Below, one piece after another: positions 35,719 to 44,402 of a stretch of 64,000 bases of DNA (positions are counted from its first letter, which is position 1; each line of letters begins with the position of its first letter). The stretch covers positions 1 through 64,000 of the forward strand of contig DASPLL010000020.1 of NCBI GenBank assembly GCA_035627615.1, in the 5' to 3' direction. The stretch is from BRH-c25 sp035627615 (GTDB lineage Bacteria; Bacillota; Clostridia; Lutisporales; Lutisporaceae). Made by a program: the position numbers and the translations under genes. The notes under the pieces were generated by a model. That model saw nothing but the letters and a program-made list of their open reading frames with translations. It was not told the DNA's origin and did no database searches.

Positions 35719-36144
35719 ATGTATGATGATGATGAAAGAGAAGATATTGAACTAAACGATGAAGATTGCCAGAACTGCCCTTTTTATAGGCAGCGTCCGC
35801 CAATTTTCGGACCTTTCGGGCCACAATTCCCTCCGTCCGGAGGGCCTGGAGCCGGCCCCGGCCCTGGAGCAGGACCATCAGACGGGCCTCCGTCAGGACC
35901 GCCGCCATCTATTACTCCGAAGCTTACACAGCAGCAGGGGATAGGTGTTAAGGCTGTTGATCCCGGAGCCATAAGAAGATGCAGGAACAGGTTTGTATAC
36001 CTGGAGCTCAGGAACGGCAGGGAATTCTGGGCATGGTTGAACTTTGTGGGGAGACGCTCGGTAGCGGGCTGGAGATGGAATGGATTCCGCTGGGTGTATT
36101 TTGGGGTTGATCTCAGACAGATAGTAAGCTTCGAATGCTTTTAG
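35719..36144 (+). CDS. Pro/Gly-rich hypothetical protein with aromatic C-terminal domain
   Basis: About 141 residues. The acidic N-terminus (MYDDDEREDIELNDEDC) with a C-x-x-C (CQNC) leads into a collagen-like/low-complexity Pro-Gly-Ser stretch (about residues 25-65). A basic, Trp-rich C-terminal part follows (NRFVYLELRNGREFWAWLNFV, VAGWRWNGFRWVYFGVDL). It resembles small Clostridia proteins that may be spore-coat associated, but I cannot name a family. ATG 35719 has GGGAG at the better distance; ATG 35713 is alternative. A terminator follows. Confidence 0.65.
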   Translation: MYDDDEREDIELNDEDCQNCPFYRQRPPIFGPFGPQFPPSGGPGAGPGPGAGPSDGPPSGPPPSITPKLTQQQGIGVKAVDPGAIRRCRNRFVYLELRNGREFWAWLNFVGRRSVAGWRWNGFRWVYFGVDLRQIVSFECF

Positions 36145-36154
36145 AATTATTTTG

Positions 36155-36189
36155 GCTATGCCGGGTAATATTGCCCGGCATAGCTTTTT
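36155..36189 (+). terminator. Terminator after the Pro/Gly-rich gene
   Basis: 11-bp stem GCTATGCCGGG/CCCGGCATAGC with an A/T loop, followed by TTTTT. Confidence 0.9.
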
Positions 36190-36258
36190 CACATGGTTCC
36201 CATATTTCTGTTCCTGCATATTCTGTAGTAATTAGATTTTTTATAAGGAGGAGAAACA

Positions 36259-37665
36259 ATGGGGATTACACTTAGCGCATTGCATTGGGTGTATTTGATC
36301 TTCATACTGCTTGTAATTGCTTTCATTGTAATGAGAAAGGATACCAGCTTTATTTGCATCGCAGGGATTCTTGCACTGGGATTGATAGCGACCTCCTCAG
36401 TCACTTATTCAGTCACCGGGGTATTCAACAGCTTTGCATACGCCATAAAGGAATTGATGGGCACAATATTGATAATATCAATAATTTACGGTATGAGTAA
36501 AGTGTTGATGAAGACAGGTATCAATGAGGTAATGGTATATCCCTTTACAAAGCTTATACGCACCCCAAATCTGGCCTACTGGGTCATAGGCATACTGATG
36601 ATGGTCATATCCTGGTTTTTCTGGCCGTCTCCTGCAGTTGCACTTATGGGAGCAGTACTTTTGCCGGTAGCTGTTAAGGCAAAGCTTCCCGCAATGGGCG
36701 TGGCTGTGGCAATGAACCTTTTCGGTCATGGAATAGCGCTGTCAGGAGACTTTATAATACAGGGAGCGCCAAAACTGACTGCAGACGGAGCCGGAATACC
36801 TGTGGGTGAAGTGGTTGCAGCAAGTGTACCTCTGGTAATCATTATGGGTGTAGTTACAACTATCGCAGCTTTTATTCTGTTGAAGAAGGACTTAAGAACC
36901 GGTGCACTGAAGGTTGAAGAAGTGGAAAACAAAGGTACGGCAGCAGAAATAGATAAAGACGGCGCTCTGATGAAGGAAATGCCTGCCAAAGTGAGAAAAG
37001 CCCTTGCTGCCCTGGTGCCCTTCCTGTTTGCCATTGACATACTGATAATGTTCGTGGCGAAGCTGCAGGGCGGTGATGCTACTGCTCTGATAGGCGGCAC
37101 CTCAATACTGATACTGATAATAATATCCTTCTTTGCTTATAAGACAGACCCTCTGGGCAAAATTACCCAGCACATGATAGAAGGCCTGCAGTTCGGCTTC
37201 AGGATATTCGGGCCGGTTATTCCCATAGCAGCGTTTTTCTACCTGGGAGACTCAGCGATAATTGATATCTTCGGCAAAGTGCTGCCCGAAGGCTCCAACG
37301 GACTTGTGAATGACCTGGGTATAGCCCTGGCAGGGGCAGTACCGCTTAATAAGGGCATCGGTGCTGTAACAGCTACGGTTGTTGGCGCTATAACAGGTCT
37401 TGATGGCTCGGGCTTTTCAGGTATATCCCTTGCCGGTTCAATCGCAAAGCTGTTTTCCATTTCCATTGGTCATGGAGTTGCCACACTCACCGCAATGGGT
37501 CAGATTGCAGCCATCTGGGTAGGCGGAGGCACGCTGATACCCTGGGCAGTTATACCTGCTGCGGCAATATGCGGAGTCGACCCATTCGAATTAGCGCGGC
37601 GTAATCTGAAGCCGGTGGTGGTGGGGCTTATAGCAACGACGATAGCTGCCATATTTCTGATTTAG
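36259..37665 (+). CDS. Multi-pass transporter of the ion-transporter superfamily, substrate unknown
   Basis: A 468-residue membrane protein with about 11-12 hydrophobic segments. Halves related by inverted topology are suggested by re-entrant-looking motifs: FWPSPAVALMGAVLLPVAVKAKLPAMGVAVAMN with FGHGIALSGDFIIQGAP, and GAVPLNKGIGAVTATVVGAITGLDGSGFSG later. A cytoplasmic charged loop (about residues 215-245) divides them. The style is that of ArsB/NhaD/GntP-type secondary carriers. I cannot assign a substrate. The start has AAGGAGGAG upstream. Confidence 0.7.
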   Translation: MGITLSALHWVYLIFILLVIAFIVMRKDTSFICIAGILALGLIATSSVTYSVTGVFNSFAYAIKELMGTILIISIIYGMSKVLMKTGINEVMVYPFTKLIRTPNLAYWVIGILMMVISWFFWPSPAVALMGAVLLPVAVKAKLPAMGVAVAMNLFGHGIALSGDFIIQGAPKLTADGAGIPVGEVVAASVPLVIIMGVVTTIAAFILLKKDLRTGALKVEEVENKGTAAEIDKDGALMKEMPAKVRKALAALVPFLFAIDILIMFVAKLQGGDATALIGGTSILILIIISFFAYKTDPLGKITQHMIEGLQFGFRIFGPVIPIAAFFYLGDSAIIDIFGKVLPEGSNGLVNDLGIALAGAVPLNKGIGAVTATVVGAITGLDGSGFSGISLAGSIAKLFSISIGHGVATLTAMGQIAAIWVGGGTLIPWAVIPAAAICGVDPFELARRNLKPVVVGLIATTIAAIFLI

Positions 37666-37697
37666 TGCTTGGGATTGTTGTTGAATAATGAATTCCG

Positions 37698-37753
37698 GAC
37701 GGGCCAGGACGCATCCCTACAGTATACTGTGCAGGGAACGGTCCTGACCCGTC
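37698..37753. repeat. Strong dispersed-type palindrome (GACGGG...CCCGTC)
   Basis: GACGGG-C-CAGGAC pairs with GTCCTG-A-CCCGTC. The interior CCCTACAGTATACTGTGCAGGG is itself palindromic. It follows the carrier gene and could terminate it, although only a short T-rich tail is present. Confidence 0.6.
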
Positions 37754-38159
37754 TGTATTTTACAGCAGCCTTTTTTATAAAACACATTTCACAACTCTGA
37801 TGCCATATATGCTTAAAATTGTTTGACTATCAGTGGATTATATTATATTATTTGTATAGGGACTGTATAAAAGGAAATATCGATAGAAAATATAATATTT
37901 GCAGTTTATACGTAATATTGTTATAATTTTATTTTTTTTGAGTGAGAAAATTCGTATTGTGCATTGTTCAAAGATTCTAAGCCGCAGGTTATCTCTGAAG
38001 GGGTATACTGTTACTTAGTTTTTTTTATACTATTAAAGTGATTGCATAAGAAAACAACAGGAGGTGTATAGAAAGAGGAGAAAACCTGCATAATCAAGAT
38101 AGCTCAGATGGGGAAGGGCTATATGGTAATCAGTTTTTAAAATGAGAAGGAGGAATAGT
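37754..38159. other. Long leader/promoter region of livJ
   Basis: No gene is visible. A good promoter (37899-37927) would give a leader of about 220 nt. The leader contains a U-rich tract near 38018-38030 and two purine-rich blocks (about 38058-38065 and 38077-38082). I could not recognise a riboswitch or T-box. Confidence 0.45.
37899..37927 (+). promoter_or_regulatory. Promoter of the liv operon
   Basis: TTGCAG (37899-37904), 17-bp spacer, TATAAT (37922-37927). A second possible promoter, TTGACT (37823-37828) with TATTAT 17 bp on, lies about 75 bp upstream. Confidence 0.7.
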
Positions 38160-39347
38160 ATGAAAAAGGCGTTATCCTTGACATTAATAGTTGTAATGAC
38201 ATTGTCCCTGATGCTCACAGGGTGTGCAAAACCGGCTCCGGCTCCAGCTCCGGGTGGAGAGCAGCCAGCAGCTCCTGCTGAAGGCGATGTAATAAAATTG
38301 GGTGTATTTGAGCCTTTGACCGGTGCAAATGCTGCAGGCGGTGAACTGGAAATGGAAGGTATAAAGCTTGCCAACAAATTATATCCCGAAGTACTTGGCA
38401 AGAAGATTGAACTTGTTATAGTCGACAATAAGTCGGACAAGGTTGAGGCAGCTACAGCTGCAGCAAGATTGGTTGAAAAAGATAAGGTTTCTGCTATTAT
38501 TGGAAGCTGGGGAAGCTCACTTGCAATAGCAGCTGGAGATATTGTAAAAAAAGCAAAGGTTCCGGCAATGGGTACCTCCTGCACAAACCCTCTTGTTACA
38601 CAGGGTAACGAATTCTACTTCAGGGTTTGCTTCATAGACCCATTCCAGGGAGTAGTTATGTCCAACTATGCTTTCAATAAGCTTGGCGCTAAGAAAGCAG
38701 CAATAATACAGGAAGTATCAAATGACTATGCAGTAGGTCTTGCAAAGTACTTCGCAGATAACTTCAAGAAGCTTACCGGTGATGAAAATGCTATAGTTGC
38801 AATTTCTAACTACAATACAGGAGACCAGGATTTTACAGCACAGCTCACAAACATAAAAGCACAGAATCCTGAAGTTATATTTGCTCCTGGTAACTTCACA
38901 GAATCAGCCCTTGTTATAAAACAGGCAAGACAGCTTGGAATAAAGACACCGTTTATCGGTGGCGACACCTGGGAAACTCCTGAATTCATAGAAATCGGAG
39001 CAGATGCTGTTGAAGGTACTGTATTCTCAACATTCTTCGCAACAGAAAAACCGATAACTGCTGAATCAACAAAGTTCCTGGAAGCTTACAGAGCTGAATA
39101 CCCGGGAAAGGAACCTGCAGCAGTTACAGCTCTTGCATATGATGCATACCTTATTTTAGTTAAAGCTATTGAAGCAGCAGGAACAGCTGAGTCTGTAAAG
39201 ATCCAGGAAGCATTGGTTGCTATAAAGGATTTCCAGGGTGCAGCAGGGCTTGTAACCTTTGATGAGAATAGAAATGCTATAAAGAGTGCTGTTATAAAGA
39301 CCGTTAAAGACGGAAAGTTCACTTTCATGGATGTTGTTGAACCATAA
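38160..39347 (+). CDS. livJ: Branched-chain amino acid ABC transporter, substrate-binding lipoprotein
   Basis: A 395-residue type I periplasmic-binding protein with a lipoprotein signal (LSLMLTGCAKP), a Pro/Ala linker, and the Leu/Ile/Val-binding fold: IKLGVFEPLTGANAAGG, GIKLANKL, VEAATAAARLVEKDKVSAIIGSWGS, VPAMGTSCTNP, IIQEVSNDYAVGLAKYF and FIGGDTWETPE. The order livJHMGF supports transport of branched-chain or related amino acids; exact specificity is not certain. ATG 38160 has AAGGAGGAA upstream. A terminator-like hairpin follows. Confidence 0.9.
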   Translation: MKKALSLTLIVVMTLSLMLTGCAKPAPAPAPGGEQPAAPAEGDVIKLGVFEPLTGANAAGGELEMEGIKLANKLYPEVLGKKIELVIVDNKSDKVEAATAAARLVEKDKVSAIIGSWGSSLAIAAGDIVKKAKVPAMGTSCTNPLVTQGNEFYFRVCFIDPFQGVVMSNYAFNKLGAKKAAIIQEVSNDYAVGLAKYFADNFKKLTGDENAIVAISNYNTGDQDFTAQLTNIKAQNPEVIFAPGNFTESALVIKQARQLGIKTPFIGGDTWETPEFIEIGADAVEGTVFSTFFATEKPITAESTKFLEAYRAEYPGKEPAAVTALAYDAYLILVKAIEAAGTAESVKIQEALVAIKDFQGAAGLVTFDENRNAIKSAVIKTVKDGKFTFMDVVEP

Positions 39348-39400
39348 TAAAAAAACGAATTAACCTTCCCCATATATGTAAAAATAAAGAGTATATAATA

Positions 39401-39437
39401 AAATGCATTTCCTCCCTTAATGGGAGGAAGTGCGTTT
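39401..39437 (+). terminator. Terminator/attenuator between livJ and livH
   Basis: AAATGCATTTCCTCCC pairs with GGGAGGAAGTGCGTTT around a TTAAT loop, followed by a short T-run. Partial termination would favour livJ mRNA. Confidence 0.75.
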
Positions 39438-39548
39438 TATGACAATTTTTTAACTAATACTGGATGTATAGGAATATCTTATATACCTGTGATTCCAGGT
39501 ACGAAACAGGCGGCGGGAGCCGACACATTATACTTAGGTGGTGTATAT

Positions 39549-40442
39549 ATGACATTGGAAATGTTCTTACAGCATTTGTCTAATGGTATATCCCTGGGAA
39601 GCCTTTACGCCTTGATAGCCATAGGTTACACGATGGTTTACGGGATTTTGAGGCTGATAAATTTTGCCCATGGTGATATATTCATGATGGCAGTGTACTT
39701 TGCTTTCTTCGGAGTCGTGACCTTTGGGATGCAGTGGTACGTGTCCTTCATAGTTGCAATAGCTCTGACGGGGGTACTGGGTATTACTGTTGAGACACTT
39801 GCTTACAGGCCGATAAGGGAAGCTCCGCGAATCTCAATACTTATTTCATCAATAGGTGCTTCTTATCTTCTGGAAAATCTGGCTATCGTAATGTTCGGCG
39901 GCAGGCCAAAAACTTTTCCGCAGATTGCCATGTTTACTGATATGGTGCAATTGGGTAATGTGCATATCCAGCTGCTGACCTTTATGATTCCTGTGGTTAC
40001 AGTAGTTCTTCTAATAGCACTTATGTATCTGATTAATAAGACTAAGAGCGGTATGGCTATGAGAGCCGTATCAAAGGACATAGAAACTGCAAGGATAATG
40101 GGTATAGATGTAAACAGGACAATCTCATTTACTTTCGGTATAGGCTCCTTACTGGCAGCTGTCGGAGGTATAATGTGGGGCTTGAAGTTCCCGAGCATAC
40201 TGCCTCTTATGGGAGTAATGCCGGGGATCAAATGTTTTATAGCAGCGGTAATTGGCGGTATTGGCAGTATTCAGGGTGCAGTGGTCGGCGGATTCATTCT
40301 TGGGATAGGCGAAATTCTTCTTGTAGCATTTCTTCCGGAGCTATCCGGTTACAGAGATGCCTTCGCCTTTATACTGCTTATAATGATTCTTCTCTTTAAG
40401 CCTACGGGTATAATGGGAGAGAAGATATCGGAGAAGGTGTGA
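39549..40442 (+). CDS. livH: Branched-chain amino acid ABC transporter, permease LivH
   Basis: About 297 residues with eight or so membrane segments. The LivH hallmarks are ISLGSLYALIAIGYTMVYGILRLINFAHGDIFM at the N-terminus, PISILISSIGAS-like APRISILISSIGASYLLEN and the ATPase-contact loop MAMRAVSKDIETARIMGIDVNRT. ATG 39549 follows TAGGTGG. A longer frame to 39420 starts inside the attenuator. It overlaps livM at the GTGATTATG junction. Confidence 0.92.
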   Translation: MTLEMFLQHLSNGISLGSLYALIAIGYTMVYGILRLINFAHGDIFMMAVYFAFFGVVTFGMQWYVSFIVAIALTGVLGITVETLAYRPIREAPRISILISSIGASYLLENLAIVMFGGRPKTFPQIAMFTDMVQLGNVHIQLLTFMIPVVTVVLLIALMYLINKTKSGMAMRAVSKDIETARIMGIDVNRTISFTFGIGSLLAAVGGIMWGLKFPSILPLMGVMPGIKCFIAAVIGGIGSIQGAVVGGFILGIGEILLVAFLPELSGYRDAFAFILLIMILLFKPTGIMGEKISEKV

Positions 40443-40444
40443 TT

Positions 40445-41485
40445 ATGAAGAAAAATACGATATTTACATTATCCGCCATAGTATTACTGGTTATATTTTT
40501 ATTTATCGCCAATACCACTTTAGACTCATATATTCTTAGAATATTGAATCTGTGTGCCATATATACGGTACTTGGACTCAGTATGAACCTAATAAACGGC
40601 TTTACAGGATTATTCTCCCTGGGACATGCAGGCTTCATGGCTGTAGGCGCTTATACGACAGCACTTATGACCATGTCTGTTTCAACAAAACAGATGAACT
40701 TCTTCCTGGCGCCGCTTATTTCACCGCTGGATCAGATTGTATGGCCTTTCCTGCCATCACTGATATTAGCGGGTATACTTTCAGCCATAGCAGCTTTCCT
40801 TATAGGCGCACCGGTACTGAGACTCAAGGGAGACTACCTTGCCATTGCAACACTTGGTTTTTCTGAGATAATCAGAGTTATATTCACAAACACACAAAGC
40901 CTTACCAATGGCGCTTTGGGACTCAAGGGGATCCCAACAACCACAAATCTTTGGTGGAGCTTTGGAATAGCGGTGTTCACAATTTTCATAATGGTTTCAC
41001 TGATAAACAGCAGCTACGGAAGGGCATTCAAGGCAATAAGAGAAGATGAGATTGCCGCAGAGAGCATGGGAATAAGTTTATTCAGACACAAAGTGCTTTC
41101 CTTTGCCATAGGAGCTTTCTTCGCAGGAGTAGGCGGAGGTTTGCTGGGCAACCTGATAGGCGCAGTTGACCCGCTGATGTTCAGGTTCTTCCTGACTTAT
41201 AACATACTTCTCATCATAGTGCTTGGAGGAATGGGCAGCATCACAGGGACGATAATATCAGCCTTTGTAATCACTATAGCGCAGGAAGTCCTGAGATTCC
41301 TGGATGAGCCGATGTTCCCGAACATACCTGCATTACCGGGGCTCAGAATGGTTGTATTCTCAATATTGCTTATGGTTGTAGTCCTCTTCTTCAGGAACGG
41401 ACTCATGGGTACAAGGGAATTCAGCTGGGATAAGCTATTCGGCAGATTTTCCAAAAAGCCTCTTGCAAAAGGAGGTACTAAATAA
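40445..41485 (+). CDS. livM: Branched-chain amino acid ABC transporter, permease LivM
   Basis: A 346-residue permease with about nine membrane segments. Family features are YTVLGLSMNLINGFTGLFSLGHAGFMAVGAY, RLKGDYLAIATLGFSEIIRV, the coupling loop GRAFKAIREDEIAAESMGIS and VLGGMGSITGTIISA. It pairs with LivH to form the channel. It starts two bases after the livH stop and ends one base into the livG start (TAATG). Confidence 0.93.
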   Translation: MKKNTIFTLSAIVLLVIFLFIANTTLDSYILRILNLCAIYTVLGLSMNLINGFTGLFSLGHAGFMAVGAYTTALMTMSVSTKQMNFFLAPLISPLDQIVWPFLPSLILAGILSAIAAFLIGAPVLRLKGDYLAIATLGFSEIIRVIFTNTQSLTNGALGLKGIPTTTNLWWSFGIAVFTIFIMVSLINSSYGRAFKAIREDEIAAESMGISLFRHKVLSFAIGAFFAGVGGGLLGNLIGAVDPLMFRFFLTYNILLIIVLGGMGSITGTIISAFVITIAQEVLRFLDEPMFPNIPALPGLRMVVFSILLMVVVLFFRNGLMGTREFSWDKLFGRFSKKPLAKGGTK

Positions 41486-42291
41486 TGAACTTATTGAGAA
41501 CAGATAGCATTACAATGCAGTTCGGCGGTCTGACTGCTGTTAAGGATTTCAGCCTGGAGCTGAACAAAGGGGAGATCGTGGCACTTATAGGACCTAACGG
41601 CGCAGGTAAGACCACAGCCTTTAACATGATCACAGGAGTTTATACTCCTACAAAGGGAAAAGTTATATTCAGTGAAAAAAGTACTGCTGACGGAAAAGAG
41701 ACATACAAGGAGAGGGATATTACAGGTCTCAGGCCTGACCAGATAACCGGACTGGGTATTGCAAGGACCTTCCAGAACATAAGGCTTTTCAAGGATCTTA
41801 GCGTACTGGACAATGTGCTTATAGCCAACCATCTCCGGATAAACTCCAATGTCTTTGAGGCCATATTCAAGCTTCCGAGATACAAGAGGGAAGAAAAGCA
41901 GATGATAGAAAAGACTATGAGCCTCCTGGAAAAGGTCGGCCTGGCAGAGCACAGGGATGAGAAATCCAGCTCACTTCCTTACGGGCAGCAGAGAAGGCTG
42001 GAAATAGCGAGAGCCCTTGCCACCGATCCGAAGATCCTTCTTCTGGATGAACCGGCAGCTGGAATGAATCCCAAGGAGACTGACGATCTGACGGTCTTTA
42101 TAAAGCAGATCAGGGATGAATTCGATTTGACAGTATTTATGATAGAGCACCACATGCAGGTTGTAATGGGCATATCAAAGAGGATCTACGTTCTGGACTA
42201 CGGAATAACGATCGCTCAGGGAAGCCCCTATGAGATCCAGAATAATCAAAGAGTAATAGAAGCGTATCTGGGGGTGGATGAAGATGCTTAA
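41485..42291 (+). CDS. livG: Branched-chain amino acid ABC transporter, ATP-binding protein LivG
   Basis: A 268-residue ATPase. Walker A GPNGAGKTT, the long LivG-type insertion with GIARTFQNIRLFKDLSVLDNV, signature LPYGQQRRLEIARALATDPK and Walker B ILLLDEPAAGMNPKE are present, plus IEHHMQVVMGISKRI at the H loop. It overlaps livM by one base and livF by a few codons, a tightly coupled operon. Confidence 0.94.
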   Translation: MNLLRTDSITMQFGGLTAVKDFSLELNKGEIVALIGPNGAGKTTAFNMITGVYTPTKGKVIFSEKSTADGKETYKERDITGLRPDQITGLGIARTFQNIRLFKDLSVLDNVLIANHLRINSNVFEAIFKLPRYKREEKQMIEKTMSLLEKVGLAEHRDEKSSSLPYGQQRRLEIARALATDPKILLLDEPAAGMNPKETDDLTVFIKQIRDEFDLTVFMIEHHMQVVMGISKRIYVLDYGITIAQGSPYEIQNNQRVIEAYLGVDEDA

Positions 42292-42997
42292 GATAAACAA
42301 TCTGGTTGTTGCTTACGGCGGAATTGAGGCTTTAAAGGGCATAGACCTTGAGGTTGAGGAAGGCAAGATAATAACACTGATAGGCGCAAACGGCGCAGGA
42401 AAGAGTACGACCCTCAGATCAATAATGGGGCTTGTCAAGCCAAAACAGGGCACTATAAGCTATATGGGCAAGAACCTGCTTGAAATGAAAACCCAGAACA
42501 TGGTAAGCCATGGTATAACCCTGGTGCCTGAAGGAAGAAGAGTTTTCCCCAATCTGTCGGTGCTTGAAAACCTTAAAATCGGGGCTTTCGCAAGAAACGA
42601 CGAAAAAAGCATAAAGGATGACATGGAATGGGTATACAAGCTGTTCCCAAGACTGAAGGAAAGAACCTGGCAGCTGGCAGGTACCCTGTCCGGCGGTGAA
42701 CAGCAGATGCTTGCAGTGGGAAGGGCACTGATGTCAAGACCCAAGCTCATGATGATGGATGAGCCGTCCCTGGGACTTGCGCCGCTTATAGTAAAGGATA
42801 TTTTCAGCATAATAAAGGAAGTCAACAAGCAGGGTGTTACGATTCTTCTGATTGAGCAGAATGCAAACGCCGCTCTCCACATTGCCGACAAGGGCTATGT
42901 TATGGAGACGGGACGCATCACCATGAAAGGGAGCGGAGCAGAGCTGCTTGCAAATCCGGATGTAAAGAAAGCGTATCTTGGAGATGCAGCACATTAG
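42284..42997 (+). CDS. livF: Branched-chain amino acid ABC transporter, ATP-binding protein LivF
   Basis: A 237-residue ATPase with Walker A GANGAGKST, LVPEGRRVFPNLSVLENL (the LivF EGRR segment), signature LSGGEQQMLAVGRALMSRPK, Walker B LMMMDEPSLGLAP and the H-loop IEQNANAALHIAD. ATG 42284 is chosen for spacing from GGGGGTGG; ATG 42278 is in frame. It is the last gene of livJHMGF, and heptad element 6 follows after 27 bp. Confidence 0.94.
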   Translation: MLKINNLVVAYGGIEALKGIDLEVEEGKIITLIGANGAGKSTTLRSIMGLVKPKQGTISYMGKNLLEMKTQNMVSHGITLVPEGRRVFPNLSVLENLKIGAFARNDEKSIKDDMEWVYKLFPRLKERTWQLAGTLSGGEQQMLAVGRALMSRPKLMMMDEPSLGLAPLIVKDIFSIIKEVNKQGVTILLIEQNANAALHIADKGYVMETGRITMKGSGAELLANPDVKKAYLGDAAH

Positions 42998-43024
42998 TAG
43001 AAGATTGCGCAGCAATCTTCTACA

Positions 43025-43152
43025 GATACGAGATTCGAGATGCGGGATACGAGGAGGTCTTGGTATTCCTTAAGGGTATCGGAAAAAAGGGAACCTGGAC
43101 CCGTAAGAAATACCAAAGCTTTTCTCGCATCTCGCATCTCGTATCTCGCATC
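43025..43152. repeat. Heptad element 6 (GATNCGA units), between convergent genes
   Basis: Left arm: GATACGA, GATTCGA, GATGCGG, GATACGA at 43025-43052. The core TTGGTATTCCTTAAGGGTAT follows at 43060-43079, and TAAGAAATACCAA (43104-43116) pairs back to it. Right arm inverted at 43123-43152 with four further GATNCGA units. The full element is an imperfect cruciform lying between livF and the BrxD-like gene, ending about three bases before the latter's stop codon. Confidence 0.75.
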
Positions 43153-43154
43153 CT

Positions 43155-44402
43155 TCATACTTTCTGACTATTGTTGATATATACTTCAGTATCTCCTTTT
43201 CTAACTGCCTTCAGCTCTGATGTGAATACCTTGTTGTCCGGGTGCTGCTCCATTATGTCAAGCACCTCGATAAGCTTGGTCAGGTATTCCCTGATGCTGA
43301 GCTCGGATATTTTCGCCCCGAATTTTTTGCAGGATATGAAGGTCCAGCTTCTTATGGACTCATTGCTGGTCCTGGGCTCGAAATTGTACAGCAGCTTATA
43401 GATATCAATGATCCTGTCGGTAAGCTCCTGGAACTCCTCTACAGAGAGCTTCTGAAGCCTTATTATGGGCTGCCGGACATCATGCAGGGCGGAGTTGGAT
43501 TTGTCTATGGCATCCCCGAGCCTCTGAGACAGGGCTTCATAAGTCTTGATGCCTTTTTCGGTGTTTTCAAAGAATTCATTGGTTGCAGCAAAAACAAATG
43601 TGCAGCTTCCCAATTCACCCGAGCAGCACAGGTCAATCATGTTTCTCAGGTTCTCATAGGAGACCTTGCGTATATCCACTCTTTCGCTCATTATAAGCTC
43701 AAGCTCGTCTATTAGAACTATAAGGCCACTGTAACCCATAAGCGTAATCAGCTTTATGAAGGCCTTCAGGAAATCCATTGAGTTAAGCCGGTCAATGCTG
43801 CCGATTATATCAAACTTTGCCTTAAGGTTCGCAGGTATGTTCTTCTCTCCCATCAGCCAGGAAGCGACTGCGTCTGAAAGAATCCTGTCCTTGTCCACCC
43901 GGGCTTTTATATAGGAAAGGAAGGCCCTCGCAAAGGACATGTTGTATTTGCTCAAAGAGGATATGACTGAGTTTATTTCCAGTGCCGCCTTTTCCCTGTC
44001 CGGTTCCTCCTGGAGCCTTGCAATCCAGATATCGAAAATGCTTTCAAAGCTGGTGACGGATTTTCCGGTAACATTAAGCGTAAGGTTGTGCATGACATGA
44101 TAATACAGGTGCTCAGGACTATTGAACCTGAAGCCGCGGTCCACCTGTATCCTGGATACGATGAAGTTATTTTTGACAGCGTTCTGCTTGATGACATTCA
44201 TGAAAAAGGACTTACCTGAACCATATTCCCCATTCAGGAATTTTACAGTACCATTGCCTTCGGCAGTTATTTCAAAGCACCTTGCAAACTCCTGTATCTC
44301 TTTGTTCCTTCCTACACAGAGCAGCTCAAGATCCTCGTCAGGAACAACGCCATTTTTCAGTGCATTGATTATATGCCTTGCTCTTTGCATAGTAAGGTCC
44401 AT
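43155..44402 (-). CDS. BrxD-like P-loop ATPase (DUF2791), orphan
   Basis: About 415 residues. The N-terminal AAA/STAND-like ATPase has Walker A FLNGEYGSGKSFF near residue 50 and Walker B LIVLIDELELI. The arrangement RHIINALKNGVVPDEDLELLCVGRNKEI at the start and the FVFAATNEFFE sensor segment match the DUF2791/BrxD ATP-binding family, which belongs to BREX-type phage defence and other multi-gene sets. None of the usual partners (PglX methylase, PglZ, BrxL, helicase) is adjacent. ATG 44402 has GGGGGG upstream; a longer frame to 44447 lacks a site. Confidence 0.72.
   Translation of the reverse strand: MDLTMQRARHIINALKNGVVPDEDLELLCVGRNKEIQEFARCFEITAEGNGTVKFLNGEYGSGKSFFMNVIKQNAVKNNFIVSRIQVDRGFRFNSPEHLYYHVMHNLTLNVTGKSVTSFESIFDIWIARLQEEPDREKAALEINSVISSLSKYNMSFARAFLSYIKARVDKDRILSDAVASWLMGEKNIPANLKAKFDIIGSIDRLNSMDFLKAFIKLITLMGYSGLIVLIDELELIMSERVDIRKVSYENLRNMIDLCCSGELGSCTFVFAATNEFFENTEKGIKTYEALSQRLGDAIDKSNSALHDVRQPIIRLQKLSVEEFQELTDRIIDIYKLLYNFEPRTSNESIRSWTFISCKKFGAKISELSIREYLTKLIEVLDIMEQHPDNKVFTSELKAVRKGDTEVYINNSQKV

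Noticed and set aside
35515..35755. Short frames of 65-74 codons after the MFS gene
   Set aside because: They are translations of heptad element 5 and the leader of the next gene.
22286..43152. Heptad arrays as CRISPR or as ordinary terminators
   Set aside because: The repeat unit is 7 bp without spacers of uniform length, and no cas gene is near. The hairpins lack T-runs, so simple terminator function does not explain the phased units or shared core.
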